Shown piece by piece: positions 8,192 to 16,313 of a DNA stretch of 64,000 nt. The stretch's first letter is position 1; each line of letters begins with the position of its first letter. A model generated the notes under the pieces. It saw only the letters and a program-made list of their open reading frames with translations. It was not told the DNA's origin and searched no databases. The DNA lies in NCBI RefSeq assembly GCF_003112435.1, contig NZ_BDOQ01000006.1:124001-188000 (forward strand), in the 5' to 3' direction. Position numbers and translations under genes: made by a program. This DNA comes from Novimethylophilus kurashikiensis (GTDB lineage Bacteria; Pseudomonadota; Gammaproteobacteria; Burkholderiales; Methylophilaceae).

Positions 8192-9442
8192 ATGAAGAAA
8201 TTTCTAATTCTTCTCGTTCTCTGCATCTCGGCCCGGACCGCCCTCGCGGCACCGCCGGATACTGTCATGCTGCCGCACCTGACCTTGCAACAGGCAGAAC
8301 AGCTGTGGTCGCAGCATAACCGCGAATTGCAGCTGGCGCGAGACCAGGTCGAAGCCACCGCTGCCGACAAGCTCGGCGCGGCCCAGCGGCCTAATCCCCA
8401 ATTATCGATGAATACCACGGGCATCGGCACAGGACGCGATCACCGCTACCTGGGCGGCTCGGATACCGTGTTGCGACTAGACCAAACTTTCGAGCGCGGC
8501 GGCAAGCGTGAGCTGCGCATGCGCGGCGCCGACCTGCGCCACGCCGCCGCCAAGCAAGACATGCAGGACGCAATGCGCCAAGGCCGCATCGCCCTGCAAC
8601 AGGCTTATTTCGACCTCGTGCTGGCCCAGGAAAAACACCGCATCGCCGAGGATAACGCCCGTCTGTTCGGCCAGACGGTCGAGGCATCGCAGTTGCGGCT
8701 CAAGGCCGGCGATATTGCCCCGTCCGAGCTGTCGCGTATCCAGGTGGATGCATTGCGCGCCCAGAACGACGTGCGCCAAGCCATCAACGACGAGCAGCAA
8801 GCCCAAGCTGCACTTGCCTACCTGATCGGCGCCGAAGCTGACGCCCGTGCCATTCATGCCGACGATGCATGGCCAGGCAACACCGTACCGGTGGCGACCG
8901 CCGGAAATATCGATAACCGTCCGGACGTACGGTCCGCCGTCCTCCGCGTCCAGGCCGCCGAATCCGCACGCGACCTCGCACAATCGCTGAAGACCCGCGA
9001 CGTCACCGTCGGCGTGCAGGTCGAGCACAACGGCATGGACCAGCAATCCAATACGGTCGGCTTCGGCGTCAGTGTGCCGCTTATGACCGGCTACGAATAC
9101 CAGGGGGAAATCGGCCGATCCGAAGCCGACCTGATGACCGCCCGCGACGATCTGGAACGCGTTCGCGCCCAGGCCCTCACCGACATCAACAAGGCACGCG
9201 CCGACCTCGAAGCCGCAGCAGAACGCGTGCAGCGCTACGACGGCAGTTTGCTCGCCGAATCCCAACATGCACTCGACGCGGCTGAGTTCGCCTATCGCCA
9301 TGGCGCCTTGTCCGTCATGGACCTGCTCGACGCTCGCCGCACTTTCAAAGCCACCCAGATCGATGCCGTCACTGCACGCGCCGATTTCGCCAAAGCACTG
9401 GTCGCCTGGCGCTACGCAACCGGTGAAGGAGAACCCCAATGA
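8192..9442 (+). CDS. czcC: CzcC/TolC-type outer-membrane efflux channel
   Basis: A 416-residue outer-membrane factor. The start at 8192 has a good ribosome binding site and gives the signal peptide MKKFLILLVLCISARTALAA; a longer frame beginning at 8099 would overlap the response regulator start region. Two long helical repeats of the TolC family follow, with the AYFDLVLAQEK and AEFAYRHGALSVMDLLDARR blocks. The gene is first in an operon with the adaptor and pump, and its stop overlaps the next start by 4 bp. Together they form a three-part pump spanning both membranes. The metal cannot be fixed from this subunit, so the symbol is by analogy with CzcC. Confidence 0.85.
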   Translation: MKKFLILLVLCISARTALAAPPDTVMLPHLTLQQAEQLWSQHNRELQLARDQVEATAADKLGAAQRPNPQLSMNTTGIGTGRDHRYLGGSDTVLRLDQTFERGGKRELRMRGADLRHAAAKQDMQDAMRQGRIALQQAYFDLVLAQEKHRIAEDNARLFGQTVEASQLRLKAGDIAPSELSRIQVDALRAQNDVRQAINDEQQAQAALAYLIGAEADARAIHADDAWPGNTVPVATAGNIDNRPDVRSAVLRVQAAESARDLAQSLKTRDVTVGVQVEHNGMDQQSNTVGFGVSVPLMTGYEYQGEIGRSEADLMTARDDLERVRAQALTDINKARADLEAAAERVQRYDGSLLAESQHALDAAEFAYRHGALSVMDLLDARRTFKATQIDAVTARADFAKALVAWRYATGEGEPQ

Positions 9443-10566
9443 AGAAACTACTCGTCGCCCTCGCGGCTTGCGGCATCCTCGCCGTAGGCTGGTACACCGT
9501 GAAAGCGCCCGCAGATGCGGCTGCCGCCCCAGCTGCCCACGTCACGCCGCCGCGCGAACCTAATGTGCTGCGCTACGCACCGGACGCCCCGCAACTCGCT
9601 TATCTCAAGATCGCCCCGGCCGAGTCCGGCCCTGTGCCCGCCATCGAGCCGCTGCAAGGGCATGTCGCCTACGACGCGGATCGAACCTCGCGTATCAGCA
9701 CGCCGATCGCCGGACGTGTGCTGAAAATCCACGCCGAGCCGGGCGACCGCGTCAAACCCGGCCAGCCGCTCGTCACCATCGATTCGCCGGATTTCGCCCA
9801 AGCCAGCGCCGATGCGCGCAAGGCCGAATCCGACCTGATGCTGAAAAAAGCCGCGTTCGATCGCGCCCATACCTTGTTCGACGGCAATGTGCTGGCGCGC
9901 AAGGATTTCGAATCGGCGCAGGCCGACATGCAGCAATCCGAAATCGAGCTCGACCGGGCCCGTGCCAGGCTGCGCAACCTGGGGCCGGTCAACGCGAACG
10001 GCTATGTGCTGACCTCACGCATCGGCGGTATCGTCACCGAGCGCCAGGTCAATCCGGGCAGCGAGGTCCGTCCGGACGCCCCGGGTCCACTCTTCGTGGT
10101 AAGCGACCCCACGCATTTGTGGATCAACGTCGAGGTGCCGGAAAAAGACCTCGGCAAGGTGCATGAAGGCCAGCACTTCAAGATCGAGGCCGACGGTTAT
10201 CCCGGCGAAAACTTCGATGCCGTCGCCCAGATGATCGGCAAGGTCCTCGACCCCACCAGCCGCCGCATCATCGTACGTTGCAGCGTGGAAGATCGCGACG
10301 AGAAACTGAAGCCAGAAATGTACGTGCATGCCACACCGCTCGGCAGCAATCAAACCGAGCCGCACGTGCCGAACGAAGCCCTGATTACCGAAGGCCTGCA
10401 AAGTTTCATCTTTGTCGAACGCTCGCCCGGCGTGCTGGAAAAACGCCGCGTGATCCTCAACTACCGCGGCCACGAGGAAAGCTACATCGCTTCCGGCCTC
10501 AACGCGGGCGAACGCATTGCCGTGCGCGGCGCCTTGCTGCTCAACGCTGAAATGGCAGGGGAATAA
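9439..10566 (+). CDS. czcB: CzcB-type RND periplasmic adaptor
   Basis: A 375-residue membrane-fusion protein. It opens with a signal anchor (MKKLLVALAACGILAVGWYT) and an Ala/Pro-rich tether. The barrel-sandwich hybrid is visible as GRVLKIHAEPGDRVKPGQPL, followed by an alpha-hairpin of about 60 residues and the beta-barrel region VSDPTHLWINVEVPEKDLG. The family joins the inner-membrane pump to the outer-membrane channel. No N-terminal His/Met-rich metal-binding extension is seen. It overlaps czcC by 4 bp and is followed after 4 bp by the pump gene, which is consistent with fixed stoichiometry. Confidence 0.88.
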   Translation: MKKLLVALAACGILAVGWYTVKAPADAAAAPAAHVTPPREPNVLRYAPDAPQLAYLKIAPAESGPVPAIEPLQGHVAYDADRTSRISTPIAGRVLKIHAEPGDRVKPGQPLVTIDSPDFAQASADARKAESDLMLKKAAFDRAHTLFDGNVLARKDFESAQADMQQSEIELDRARARLRNLGPVNANGYVLTSRIGGIVTERQVNPGSEVRPDAPGPLFVVSDPTHLWINVEVPEKDLGKVHEGQHFKIEADGYPGENFDAVAQMIGKVLDPTSRRIIVRCSVEDRDEKLKPEMYVHATPLGSNQTEPHVPNEALITEGLQSFIFVERSPGVLEKRRVILNYRGHEESYIASGLNAGERIAVRGALLLNAEMAGE

Positions 10567-10570
10567 GCGG

Positions 10571-13500
10571 ATGCTGGATCGTCTCGTTACATTCGCCCTG
10601 CAACAGCGCGCCTTCGTGCTGGCCGGAGTGCTGGCCTTGATCGCCACGGGCTGGTACGCCGTCGCCAACCTGCCGGTGGAAGCCTTTCCCGACGTGCAGG
10701 ACGTGCAGGTGCAGATCGTCACCCAAGCGCCCGGCCTCGCGCCGGAGGAGATGGAACGCAGCATCAGCCTGCCCATCGAGCGCGAGATGAGCGGCGTGCC
10801 GCACATGACGCAGTTGCGCTCGGTATCCATCTTCGGGCTCTCGGTGGTCACGCTCACATTCCAGGACAACACCGACGATTACTTTGCCCGCCAGCAGGTG
10901 ATGGAGAAGCTGCAAAACGTCACACTGCCGCCCGGCGTACAGCCATCGCTCGCACCGCTTTCGACTGCAGTGGGCGAAATCTACCGCTACGTGATCGAAG
11001 CGCCTCCCGGCACGCCGCTGGAGCAAATCCGCGAAATCCAGGATTGGACGGTGCGCCCCGCCATTCGTACCGTATCCGGCGTCGCCGACGTGGTGAGCTT
11101 CGGCGGTGCGATCAAGGAATACCAGGTCAAGGTCGATCCTTACCTGCTGCGCAAATACGGCGTCACGCTTGATCAGGTCACCCAGGCGCTGGGCAGCGCC
11201 AACGCCAACACCGGCGGCGGCACGGTGCGCCGCGGCGACGAAGCCCTGGTGCTGCGCGCCATCGGTCTCTTCAGGAACATGGACGACATCGCCCACGTCG
11301 CCGTCGCCAGCAAGGACGGCAAGGCCATCCTGGTGGGCGATGTCGCCCAAGTCGCCCTCGGCCAGCGCACGCGCTCCGGCATCGTCGCCTACAACGGCCA
11401 GGACGACGTGGTAGAAGGCATCGTGCAGATGACCAAGGGGCAGAACCCCACCAAGGTCATCGCCGCGCTGAAGGAAAACATCGCCAAGCTGGAGCAGCGC
11501 CTGCCGCCCGGCGTGCATCTCAAGACTATCTACGACCGCACCCAACTGGTCGGCCACACCGTGCATACGGTGGAAGAGAACATGATCATGGGCGCGGCGC
11601 TGGTATTGGGGATTCTCATCCTGTTCCTGCGCTCGGCCATTTCGGCGGTCATCGTCGCGCTGGTGATCCCGCTGGCGCTCCTGTTCGCCTTTGTCTTCAT
11701 GCATCTCAAGGGGGTCTCGGCCAACCTGATCTCGCTCGGCGCGGTGGACTTCGGCATCATCGTGGACGGCGCCGTGGTGCTGGTCGAAGCCCTCATGGTG
11801 CGGCTCGCCGTGGGCAAGCTGGACGGGCTGCCGCAGCACGCGACGCCGAGCTGGCGCATCCATACGCTGAAGCACACGGCCATCGAAATGGGCCATCCCA
11901 TCCTGTTTTCCAAGGCCATCATCATCCTGGCCTTCCTGCCCATTTTCACCTTCGAGCGGGTGGAAGGAAAAATCTTCACGCCCATGACCTATACGCTGAG
12001 CTTCGCCATCCTGGGTGCGATCCTGCTGACGCTCACGCTGGTACCGGCCGTGCTCTCATACATTATCAACCGTTACGATCTGTCGGAAAAACATAGCGGG
12101 TGGATGAACGCCATGCAGGAGAGCTATCGCGGTCTCCTGACACGCGCCATCCCCGGCAGCGTGGCAATTTTCGTCGTTTCCGCACTGCTGCTGGCTGCGG
12201 CCATCGGGCTGGGGACGCGCCTGGGCAGCGAATTCCTGCCTAAGCTGGACGAAGGCAACATCTGGCTCACTATCACCCTGCCGCAAGCCACCAACCTGGA
12301 AAAGAGCAAGGAAGTGGAACGCCAGGTGCGCTTCATCCTGCAAAGCTACCCGGAAGTCGCCAGCGTGATCAGCCACGTCGGGCGACCGGACGACGGGACG
12401 GACCCCAAGGGCCCCAACAACATGGAGATCCTTGCTGATCTCAAACCGCACGAGACCTGGCGCTTTAAAGACAAGGACGCGCTGATCGAGAGCATGACCA
12501 AGAAAATCCGCACCATCCCCGGTGTGCCGACCAATTTCTCGCAGGTGATCGAGGACAACGTCGAGGAATCGCTGAGTGGGGTCAAGGGCGAAATCGCGGT
12601 CAAGATTTTCGGGCCCGACTTGGACATCCTCGAAGACAAGGCGGAGCAAGTCGCCGCAGTGCTTTCCAGTATTCGCGGCTCTACCGACGTGGCAGCCATC
12701 AAGGTCGGCGGGCAATCCGAACTGGACATTGTGCTGAAGCGCGACCAAATGGCGCGTTACGGGCTGACGGTGAACGATGTCAACACGACCATCCAGGCCG
12801 CGATGGCAGGCACCGCCGCCACCAGTTTCCACGAGGGCGACCGCCAATTCGATGTAACGGTGCGCTTGAAGGAAGAAGCGCGCGACGCGGTAGACGACGT
12901 GGCCGAGATTCCCATCGCGTTGCCTAACGGCGCGGGCACCCTGCCGCTGGGCGCCATCGCCGATGTCGAGGTCAAGCAAGGTCCGGCGCGCATCGGCCGC
13001 GAAGCCGGCGGACGCAATGTGGCCGTGAAGGCTAACCTCATCGGGCGCGACCAAGGCGGCTTCATCACCGAAGCCATGCAAAAGGTGAAGGACGAGGTCA
13101 AGCTGCCGCCCGGCTACACCATGACCTGGGGCGGCCAGTTCGAGAACCAGCAGCGCGCGATGAAGCGTCTCGCCGTGATCGTGCCGCTCTCGGTACTGGG
13201 GATATTCGTGCTGCTGTTCTGGGCCTTCCGCTCCATGGGCATGGCGGCCCTGGTGCTGGCGTTAATTCCGTTTACCTGGATCGGCGGCTTGAGCGGGCTG
13301 GCGCTGGCCGGGCTGCATCTATCCGTCTCGGCCGCCGTGGGGTTTATTGCCGTGGCGGGCATCTCCGTTCAGAACGGCGTGATCATGGTCGAGCAGTTCA
13401 TGGGCGGATTGCGTCATGGCAAGACTATCCAGGAATCCGTTCTGGACGGCGCCGCCGCGCGCCTGCGCCCCATCCTGATGACCGCGCTCATGGCCGGCCT

Positions 13501-13690
13501 GGGACTGTTGCCCGCCGCGCTCTCCCACGGGATCGGCTCGGAAACCCAACGGCCGTTCGCGGTTGTCATCGTCGGCGGCATCGTCTCCGCCACCATTTTC
13601 ACCCTGCTGCTGGCGCCGCTGATGTTCAACCGCATCTACGACTCCGGTAAGCAGCAACGCGAGGAAGCCAAACGTCTGGCGGCTGAGTGA
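10571..13690 (+). CDS. czcA: CzcA-type heavy-metal RND efflux pump
   Basis: A 1039-residue inner-membrane pump. The start at 10571 gives MLDRLVTFALQQRAFVLAGV, the usual beginning for the family. Transmembrane helix 4 carries VDFGIIVDGAVVLVE near residue 400; the two aspartates and glutamate are the proton-relay residues of heavy-metal-exporting RND pumps, and this spelling is nearer to the CzcA/CnrA group (Zn, Co, Cd, Ni) than to CusA. Two large periplasmic loops and a second set of helices after residue 850 complete the duplicated RND fold. Substrate choice is an inference from the motif. It is the last gene of the czc-type operon, followed by a small lipoprotein. Confidence 0.93.
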   Translation: MLDRLVTFALQQRAFVLAGVLALIATGWYAVANLPVEAFPDVQDVQVQIVTQAPGLAPEEMERSISLPIEREMSGVPHMTQLRSVSIFGLSVVTLTFQDNTDDYFARQQVMEKLQNVTLPPGVQPSLAPLSTAVGEIYRYVIEAPPGTPLEQIREIQDWTVRPAIRTVSGVADVVSFGGAIKEYQVKVDPYLLRKYGVTLDQVTQALGSANANTGGGTVRRGDEALVLRAIGLFRNMDDIAHVAVASKDGKAILVGDVAQVALGQRTRSGIVAYNGQDDVVEGIVQMTKGQNPTKVIAALKENIAKLEQRLPPGVHLKTIYDRTQLVGHTVHTVEENMIMGAALVLGILILFLRSAISAVIVALVIPLALLFAFVFMHLKGVSANLISLGAVDFGIIVDGAVVLVEALMVRLAVGKLDGLPQHATPSWRIHTLKHTAIEMGHPILFSKAIIILAFLPIFTFERVEGKIFTPMTYTLSFAILGAILLTLTLVPAVLSYIINRYDLSEKHSGWMNAMQESYRGLLTRAIPGSVAIFVVSALLLAAAIGLGTRLGSEFLPKLDEGNIWLTITLPQATNLEKSKEVERQVRFILQSYPEVASVISHVGRPDDGTDPKGPNNMEILADLKPHETWRFKDKDALIESMTKKIRTIPGVPTNFSQVIEDNVEESLSGVKGEIAVKIFGPDLDILEDKAEQVAAVLSSIRGSTDVAAIKVGGQSELDIVLKRDQMARYGLTVNDVNTTIQAAMAGTAATSFHEGDRQFDVTVRLKEEARDAVDDVAEIPIALPNGAGTLPLGAIADVEVKQGPARIGREAGGRNVAVKANLIGRDQGGFITEAMQKVKDEVKLPPGYTMTWGGQFENQQRAMKRLAVIVPLSVLGIFVLLFWAFRSMGMAALVLALIPFTWIGGLSGLALAGLHLSVSAAVGFIAVAGISVQNGVIMVEQFMGGLRHGKTIQESVLDGAAARLRPILMTALMAGLGLLPAALSHGIGSETQRPFAVVIVGGIVSATIFTLLLAPLMFNRIYDSGKQQREEAKRLAAE

Positions 13691-13728
13691 CATGAATCCA
13701 ACAAAATCCAAGAACAGGAGTGATGATC

Positions 13729-14103
13729 ATGACGTTGAAACGCTTAAGTCTCGCCCTCGGCGTCGCTTGGCTCTCCGCTTGCGCGACGACTGGGACGACA
13801 GAAAATCCGACGAAGGAAGCGAGGCAGGGCTGGATAGACGCGATCTACACGACGAACGATTTGCCGCAGCCGCTCCCGCCTTGTCTGGCAAATATTTCGC
13901 CATCTGAAATTGCGGCAGGGCGTATCGTGGAGGTCAGTTACTGGTCCTCGCGCAAGGTGATCTATAAACTGGCGGAACTGCCGCCGTCGATGACGGCTTC
14001 GCTGCATCAGGCGGTCGAAATCTGGCCCGAGAGTTGTGCGGCGGGCAAACTTTCCCGCCTGGCCGAGGTTCGAACCGTGTCGCATTCCCAATCGCAGAAC
14101 TGA
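13729..14103 (+). CDS. Small lipoprotein of unknown function
   Basis: About 124 residues. The N-terminus MTLKRLSLALGVAWLSACAT is a lipoprotein signal with the lipobox LSAC, so the mature protein is probably tethered to a membrane on the periplasmic side. The start at 13729 was preferred because AGGAG at 13716-13720 is at ideal distance; GTG at 13720 and ATG at 13723 are possible but crowd the site. The remaining sequence contains SYWSSRKVIYKLAELPPSM and has no motif I recognise. It follows the pump gene after 38 bp and may be transcribed with it, so an accessory role in metal efflux is possible but unproved. Confidence 0.7.
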   Translation: MTLKRLSLALGVAWLSACATTGTTENPTKEARQGWIDAIYTTNDLPQPLPPCLANISPSEIAAGRIVEVSYWSSRKVIYKLAELPPSMTASLHQAVEIWPESCAAGKLSRLAEVRTVSHSQSQN

Positions 14104-14110
14104 GCCGCTT

Positions 14111-14440
14111 ATGCCCCACTGGCCCGCTATCATTCATTACCAGGGAGACGCCGAACTCGCGTTCGTAGCCACGCGTTCGGACTGGGAAAACGACGCCGAC
14201 CTCCACCGTTTCGGTTTTCAGCAAGGTGACCGACTTATTGATTCAGACGGCGAGATTTTCGACCTGACAGGTAAGCCCGGCCGGCCGGCGAAAATTCGAT
14301 CCACCGGACAAACTGCCGATTTGGAGATGTTGTCCGAACTGGTGCGGGCGCATGCTGCTCAGGTCGGCAATAGCTGCGTCGCGAAGTTTTCCGTCGCCAC
14401 GGCGATCGAAGCGGTGCTCGCCGTTGAATCCTTGTCCTGA
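14111..14440 (+). CDS. DUF4144-like small protein
   Basis: A 109-residue soluble protein beginning MPHWPAIIHYQGDAELAFVA, a pattern I associate with the DUF4144 family from memory. It starts 7 bp after the stop of the lipoprotein gene and so is almost certainly in the same transcript. It has no signal peptide, membrane helix or cysteine cluster apart from one cysteine in GNSCVAKFS. Function is unknown. The transcript probably ends at the hairpin 21 bp downstream. Confidence 0.65.
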   Translation: MPHWPAIIHYQGDAELAFVATRSDWENDADLHRFGFQQGDRLIDSDGEIFDLTGKPGRPAKIRSTGQTADLEMLSELVRAHAAQVGNSCVAKFSVATAIEAVLAVESLS

Positions 14441-14461
14441 CACCCGTCTGCTGAAAATAAA

Positions 14462-14484
14462 AACCGCCGGGATCGCCGGCGGTT
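14462..14484. terminator. Intrinsic terminator, probably bidirectional
   Basis: A perfect 9-bp stem, AACCGCCGG (14462-14470) and CCGGCGGTT (14476-14484), with loop GATCG. An A-rich run lies on the left side and TTGCTT on the right, and genes converge on it from both sides. Confidence 0.7.
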
Positions 14485-14538
14485 GCTTGCGATGTCCAGC
14501 CTTGTGAGCCGGCACCGTCACTACTTTAACCTAATGAA

Positions 14539-15156
14539 TCAGTCGTCCCAGCGACCGTCGTGGCGACGTCCCCAGTCGCGGCGGTCGTCGTCGCGATGCC
14601 AGTCTCGGTCGTAGCGGCGATCGTTGTAGGTCACGCGCGGATTGACTTCAGGCACCACGGCTACGCGCACGCTGATGCTATCGCCCGGGTCGTTGGGCAT
14701 CACGGTCGTATAGGTACGGCCGTTGTAACGGTAGGTGACCTGGTAACCGCGATTGACGGTCTGCCAGTTGTCTACCGTAACGCAGCGGGCAACCGGCTGC
14801 GTGCTGTAGGTATCGTGATCGCGGTCGCTGTTGTCGATGCGGTCGCCGACGATGGCGCCGGTCGCGGCACCCACCGCAGCACCGGCGATGCGGCCCTTGC
14901 CCTTGCCGATCTGGCTGCCGATGAGGCCGCCGGCGATACCGCCGATGATGGAACCGCCGATATCGCGGCTGCCGGAACTGGCGGAAGGGACTTGCTCGTA
15001 TTCGGTATGGCAATCCTGGCGCGGCATGTTCACGCGCTCGGTTTGCGGAACGACGGAAAGCACGCGCGCCGTATCGTAATACGTATCGTCAGCCATGGCG
15101 GGGGCGGCAATTGCGCTGCCGATCAACATTGCCACGGTCATCTTCAAAACTTTCAC
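14539..15156 (-). CDS. Glycine-zipper 2TM-domain envelope protein
   Basis: About 205 residues. The likely start is GTG at 15156, which has AAGGAG just upstream and gives a signal peptide VKVLKMTVAMLIGSAIAAPA ending MADD; the ATG at 15204 would add a charged tail ahead of it. A glycine-zipper segment, GGSIIGGIAGGLIGSQIGKG continuing into GAAVGAATGAIVGDRID, occupies roughly residues 75-110. The C-terminus is rich in Arg, Asp and Trp (RDWHRDDDRRDWGRRHDGR). Proteins with this domain sit in the cell envelope, often near the outer membrane, and are commonly called SlyB/RcnB-like; the precise role is unknown. It is a single-gene unit converging on the terminator at 14462. Confidence 0.8.
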   Translation of the reverse strand: MKVLKMTVAMLIGSAIAAPAMADDTYYDTARVLSVVPQTERVNMPRQDCHTEYEQVPSASSGSRDIGGSIIGGIAGGLIGSQIGKGKGRIAGAAVGAATGAIVGDRIDNSDRDHDTYSTQPVARCVTVDNWQTVNRGYQVTYRYNGRTYTTVMPNDPGDSISVRVAVVPEVNPRVTYNDRRYDRDWHRDDDRRDWGRRHDGRWDD

Positions 15157-15308
15157 GTTCTTCTCCTTGGTGTAAATCGCCGAAAACTTCGGCTGGTCAT
15201 TCAACGCGGCCTGGGGTTCAGCGGTTGACAGCTGTTTCTGTACGCTACCGAACCTATTACCAGAGCATTTGTCTCAGGTTTACTGCCGAATGTTCAGGGG
15301 AGATTATC

Positions 15309-16268
15309 ATGCGTGTCTTACTGCTAGCTTTCATGATGGGGCTCGGATTCTCGGCCTATGCCGAGGAATTCAACAAGAATTGTTCCATGGGCATGGCGAT
15401 GGGGATGGAAGTCGCCACCGATTGCTCGGTGCGCTGGGAAAACGCAGGCAAGACCTACTGCTTTTCCAGCCCGGAAGCCAAGGATCAGTTCCTCATGAGT
15501 AAGGACGAAAACCTGCGCAAGGCCGAGTCGTTCGAGCAGAAAATGATGTCCAAGAAAGCCGACCAGCCGCAAGAAAAAATCAGTACCGAACGCGCTCGCG
15601 AGATGCTCAAGCAAGCCACGGCAGACAAACTGGCTGATTTTTCCGGCAAGGACTTGAGCTACCAGGATTTGAGCGGGCTTGACCTACGCCACGCCAAGTT
15701 CGTGGATACTAATCTATTCGGTGCCGACCTGCGCGGCTCCAACCTGAGCGGCACGGACATGACCAACGCCTACCTCAACCTCGCCCGCATCGAAAACGCC
15801 AATTTCAGCAACGCTAATCTCACCGACGCTACGATCTTCCAGCCGATTTTCGACAAGAACAATTTCAAAGGCGCCAAGCTGGTCAACGCCCGTGTGATCG
15901 GGACGCTTGGGGCAGTCGACATGAGCGAGGCGGATATCCGCAAGGGCCGTTTCGGCCTGGATATCGGCAATCAGCCCATGGGCCAGATGAAGTTCGACAG
16001 CGTGGGCGGCAAATTCGCGGGGTCTAATTTCGAAGGCGCCGACATCAACCGCGCCAACCTCAGTTTTGCCGACCTGCGCGGTGCCAACTTACGCGGCACT
16101 AATCTGTTCCGCGTCGATTTCAGCAAGGCCGACATGACGGGTGCCGATCTCACCGGTGCCGACGTCGGCGAAGCTATCTTCGACGGCACCGTGATGAAGG
16201 ACGTCAAGGGCTGGGACAAGGTAAAGGGAATGGACACCATCAAGGGCAAGTGCGACGGCTGCAAGTAG
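15309..16268 (+). CDS. Secreted pentapeptide-repeat protein with N-terminal YHS-like Cys/Met domain
   Basis: A 319-residue protein with a signal peptide (MRVLLLAFMMGLGFSAYA). Residues 20-65 hold NCSMGMAMGMEVATDCSVRW and TYCFSSPEAKDQF, with cysteines 25, 39 and 51 and several methionines, resembling a YHS/TRASH metal-binding module. From about residue 115 to 300 the protein is made of pentapeptide repeats (A[D/N]LXX), for example LFGADLRGSNLSGTDM, which fold as a right-handed quadrilateral helix. The C-terminus ends KGKCDGCK, a CxxC pair at 315 and 318. The start at 15309 has AGGGGAGA upstream. The combination suggests a periplasmic metal-related protein; that is inference. It stands alone between divergent and convergent neighbours. 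Confidence 0.82.
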   Translation: MRVLLLAFMMGLGFSAYAEEFNKNCSMGMAMGMEVATDCSVRWENAGKTYCFSSPEAKDQFLMSKDENLRKAESFEQKMMSKKADQPQEKISTERAREMLKQATADKLADFSGKDLSYQDLSGLDLRHAKFVDTNLFGADLRGSNLSGTDMTNAYLNLARIENANFSNANLTDATIFQPIFDKNNFKGAKLVNARVIGTLGAVDMSEADIRKGRFGLDIGNQPMGQMKFDSVGGKFAGSNFEGADINRANLSFADLRGANLRGTNLFRVDFSKADMTGADLTGADVGEAIFDGTVMKDVKGWDKVKGMDTIKGKCDGCK

Positions 16269-16313
16269 GCGTCGCGAACTTGGCCGAGGCAGCGCGCCCC
16301 GGCCAGTAAAGCG

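Noticed and set aside
10541-11896. Minus-strand open frame of 451 codons opposite czcA
   Set aside because: Shadow frame rich in His, Arg and Asp typical of antisense reading of GC-rich membrane protein genes.
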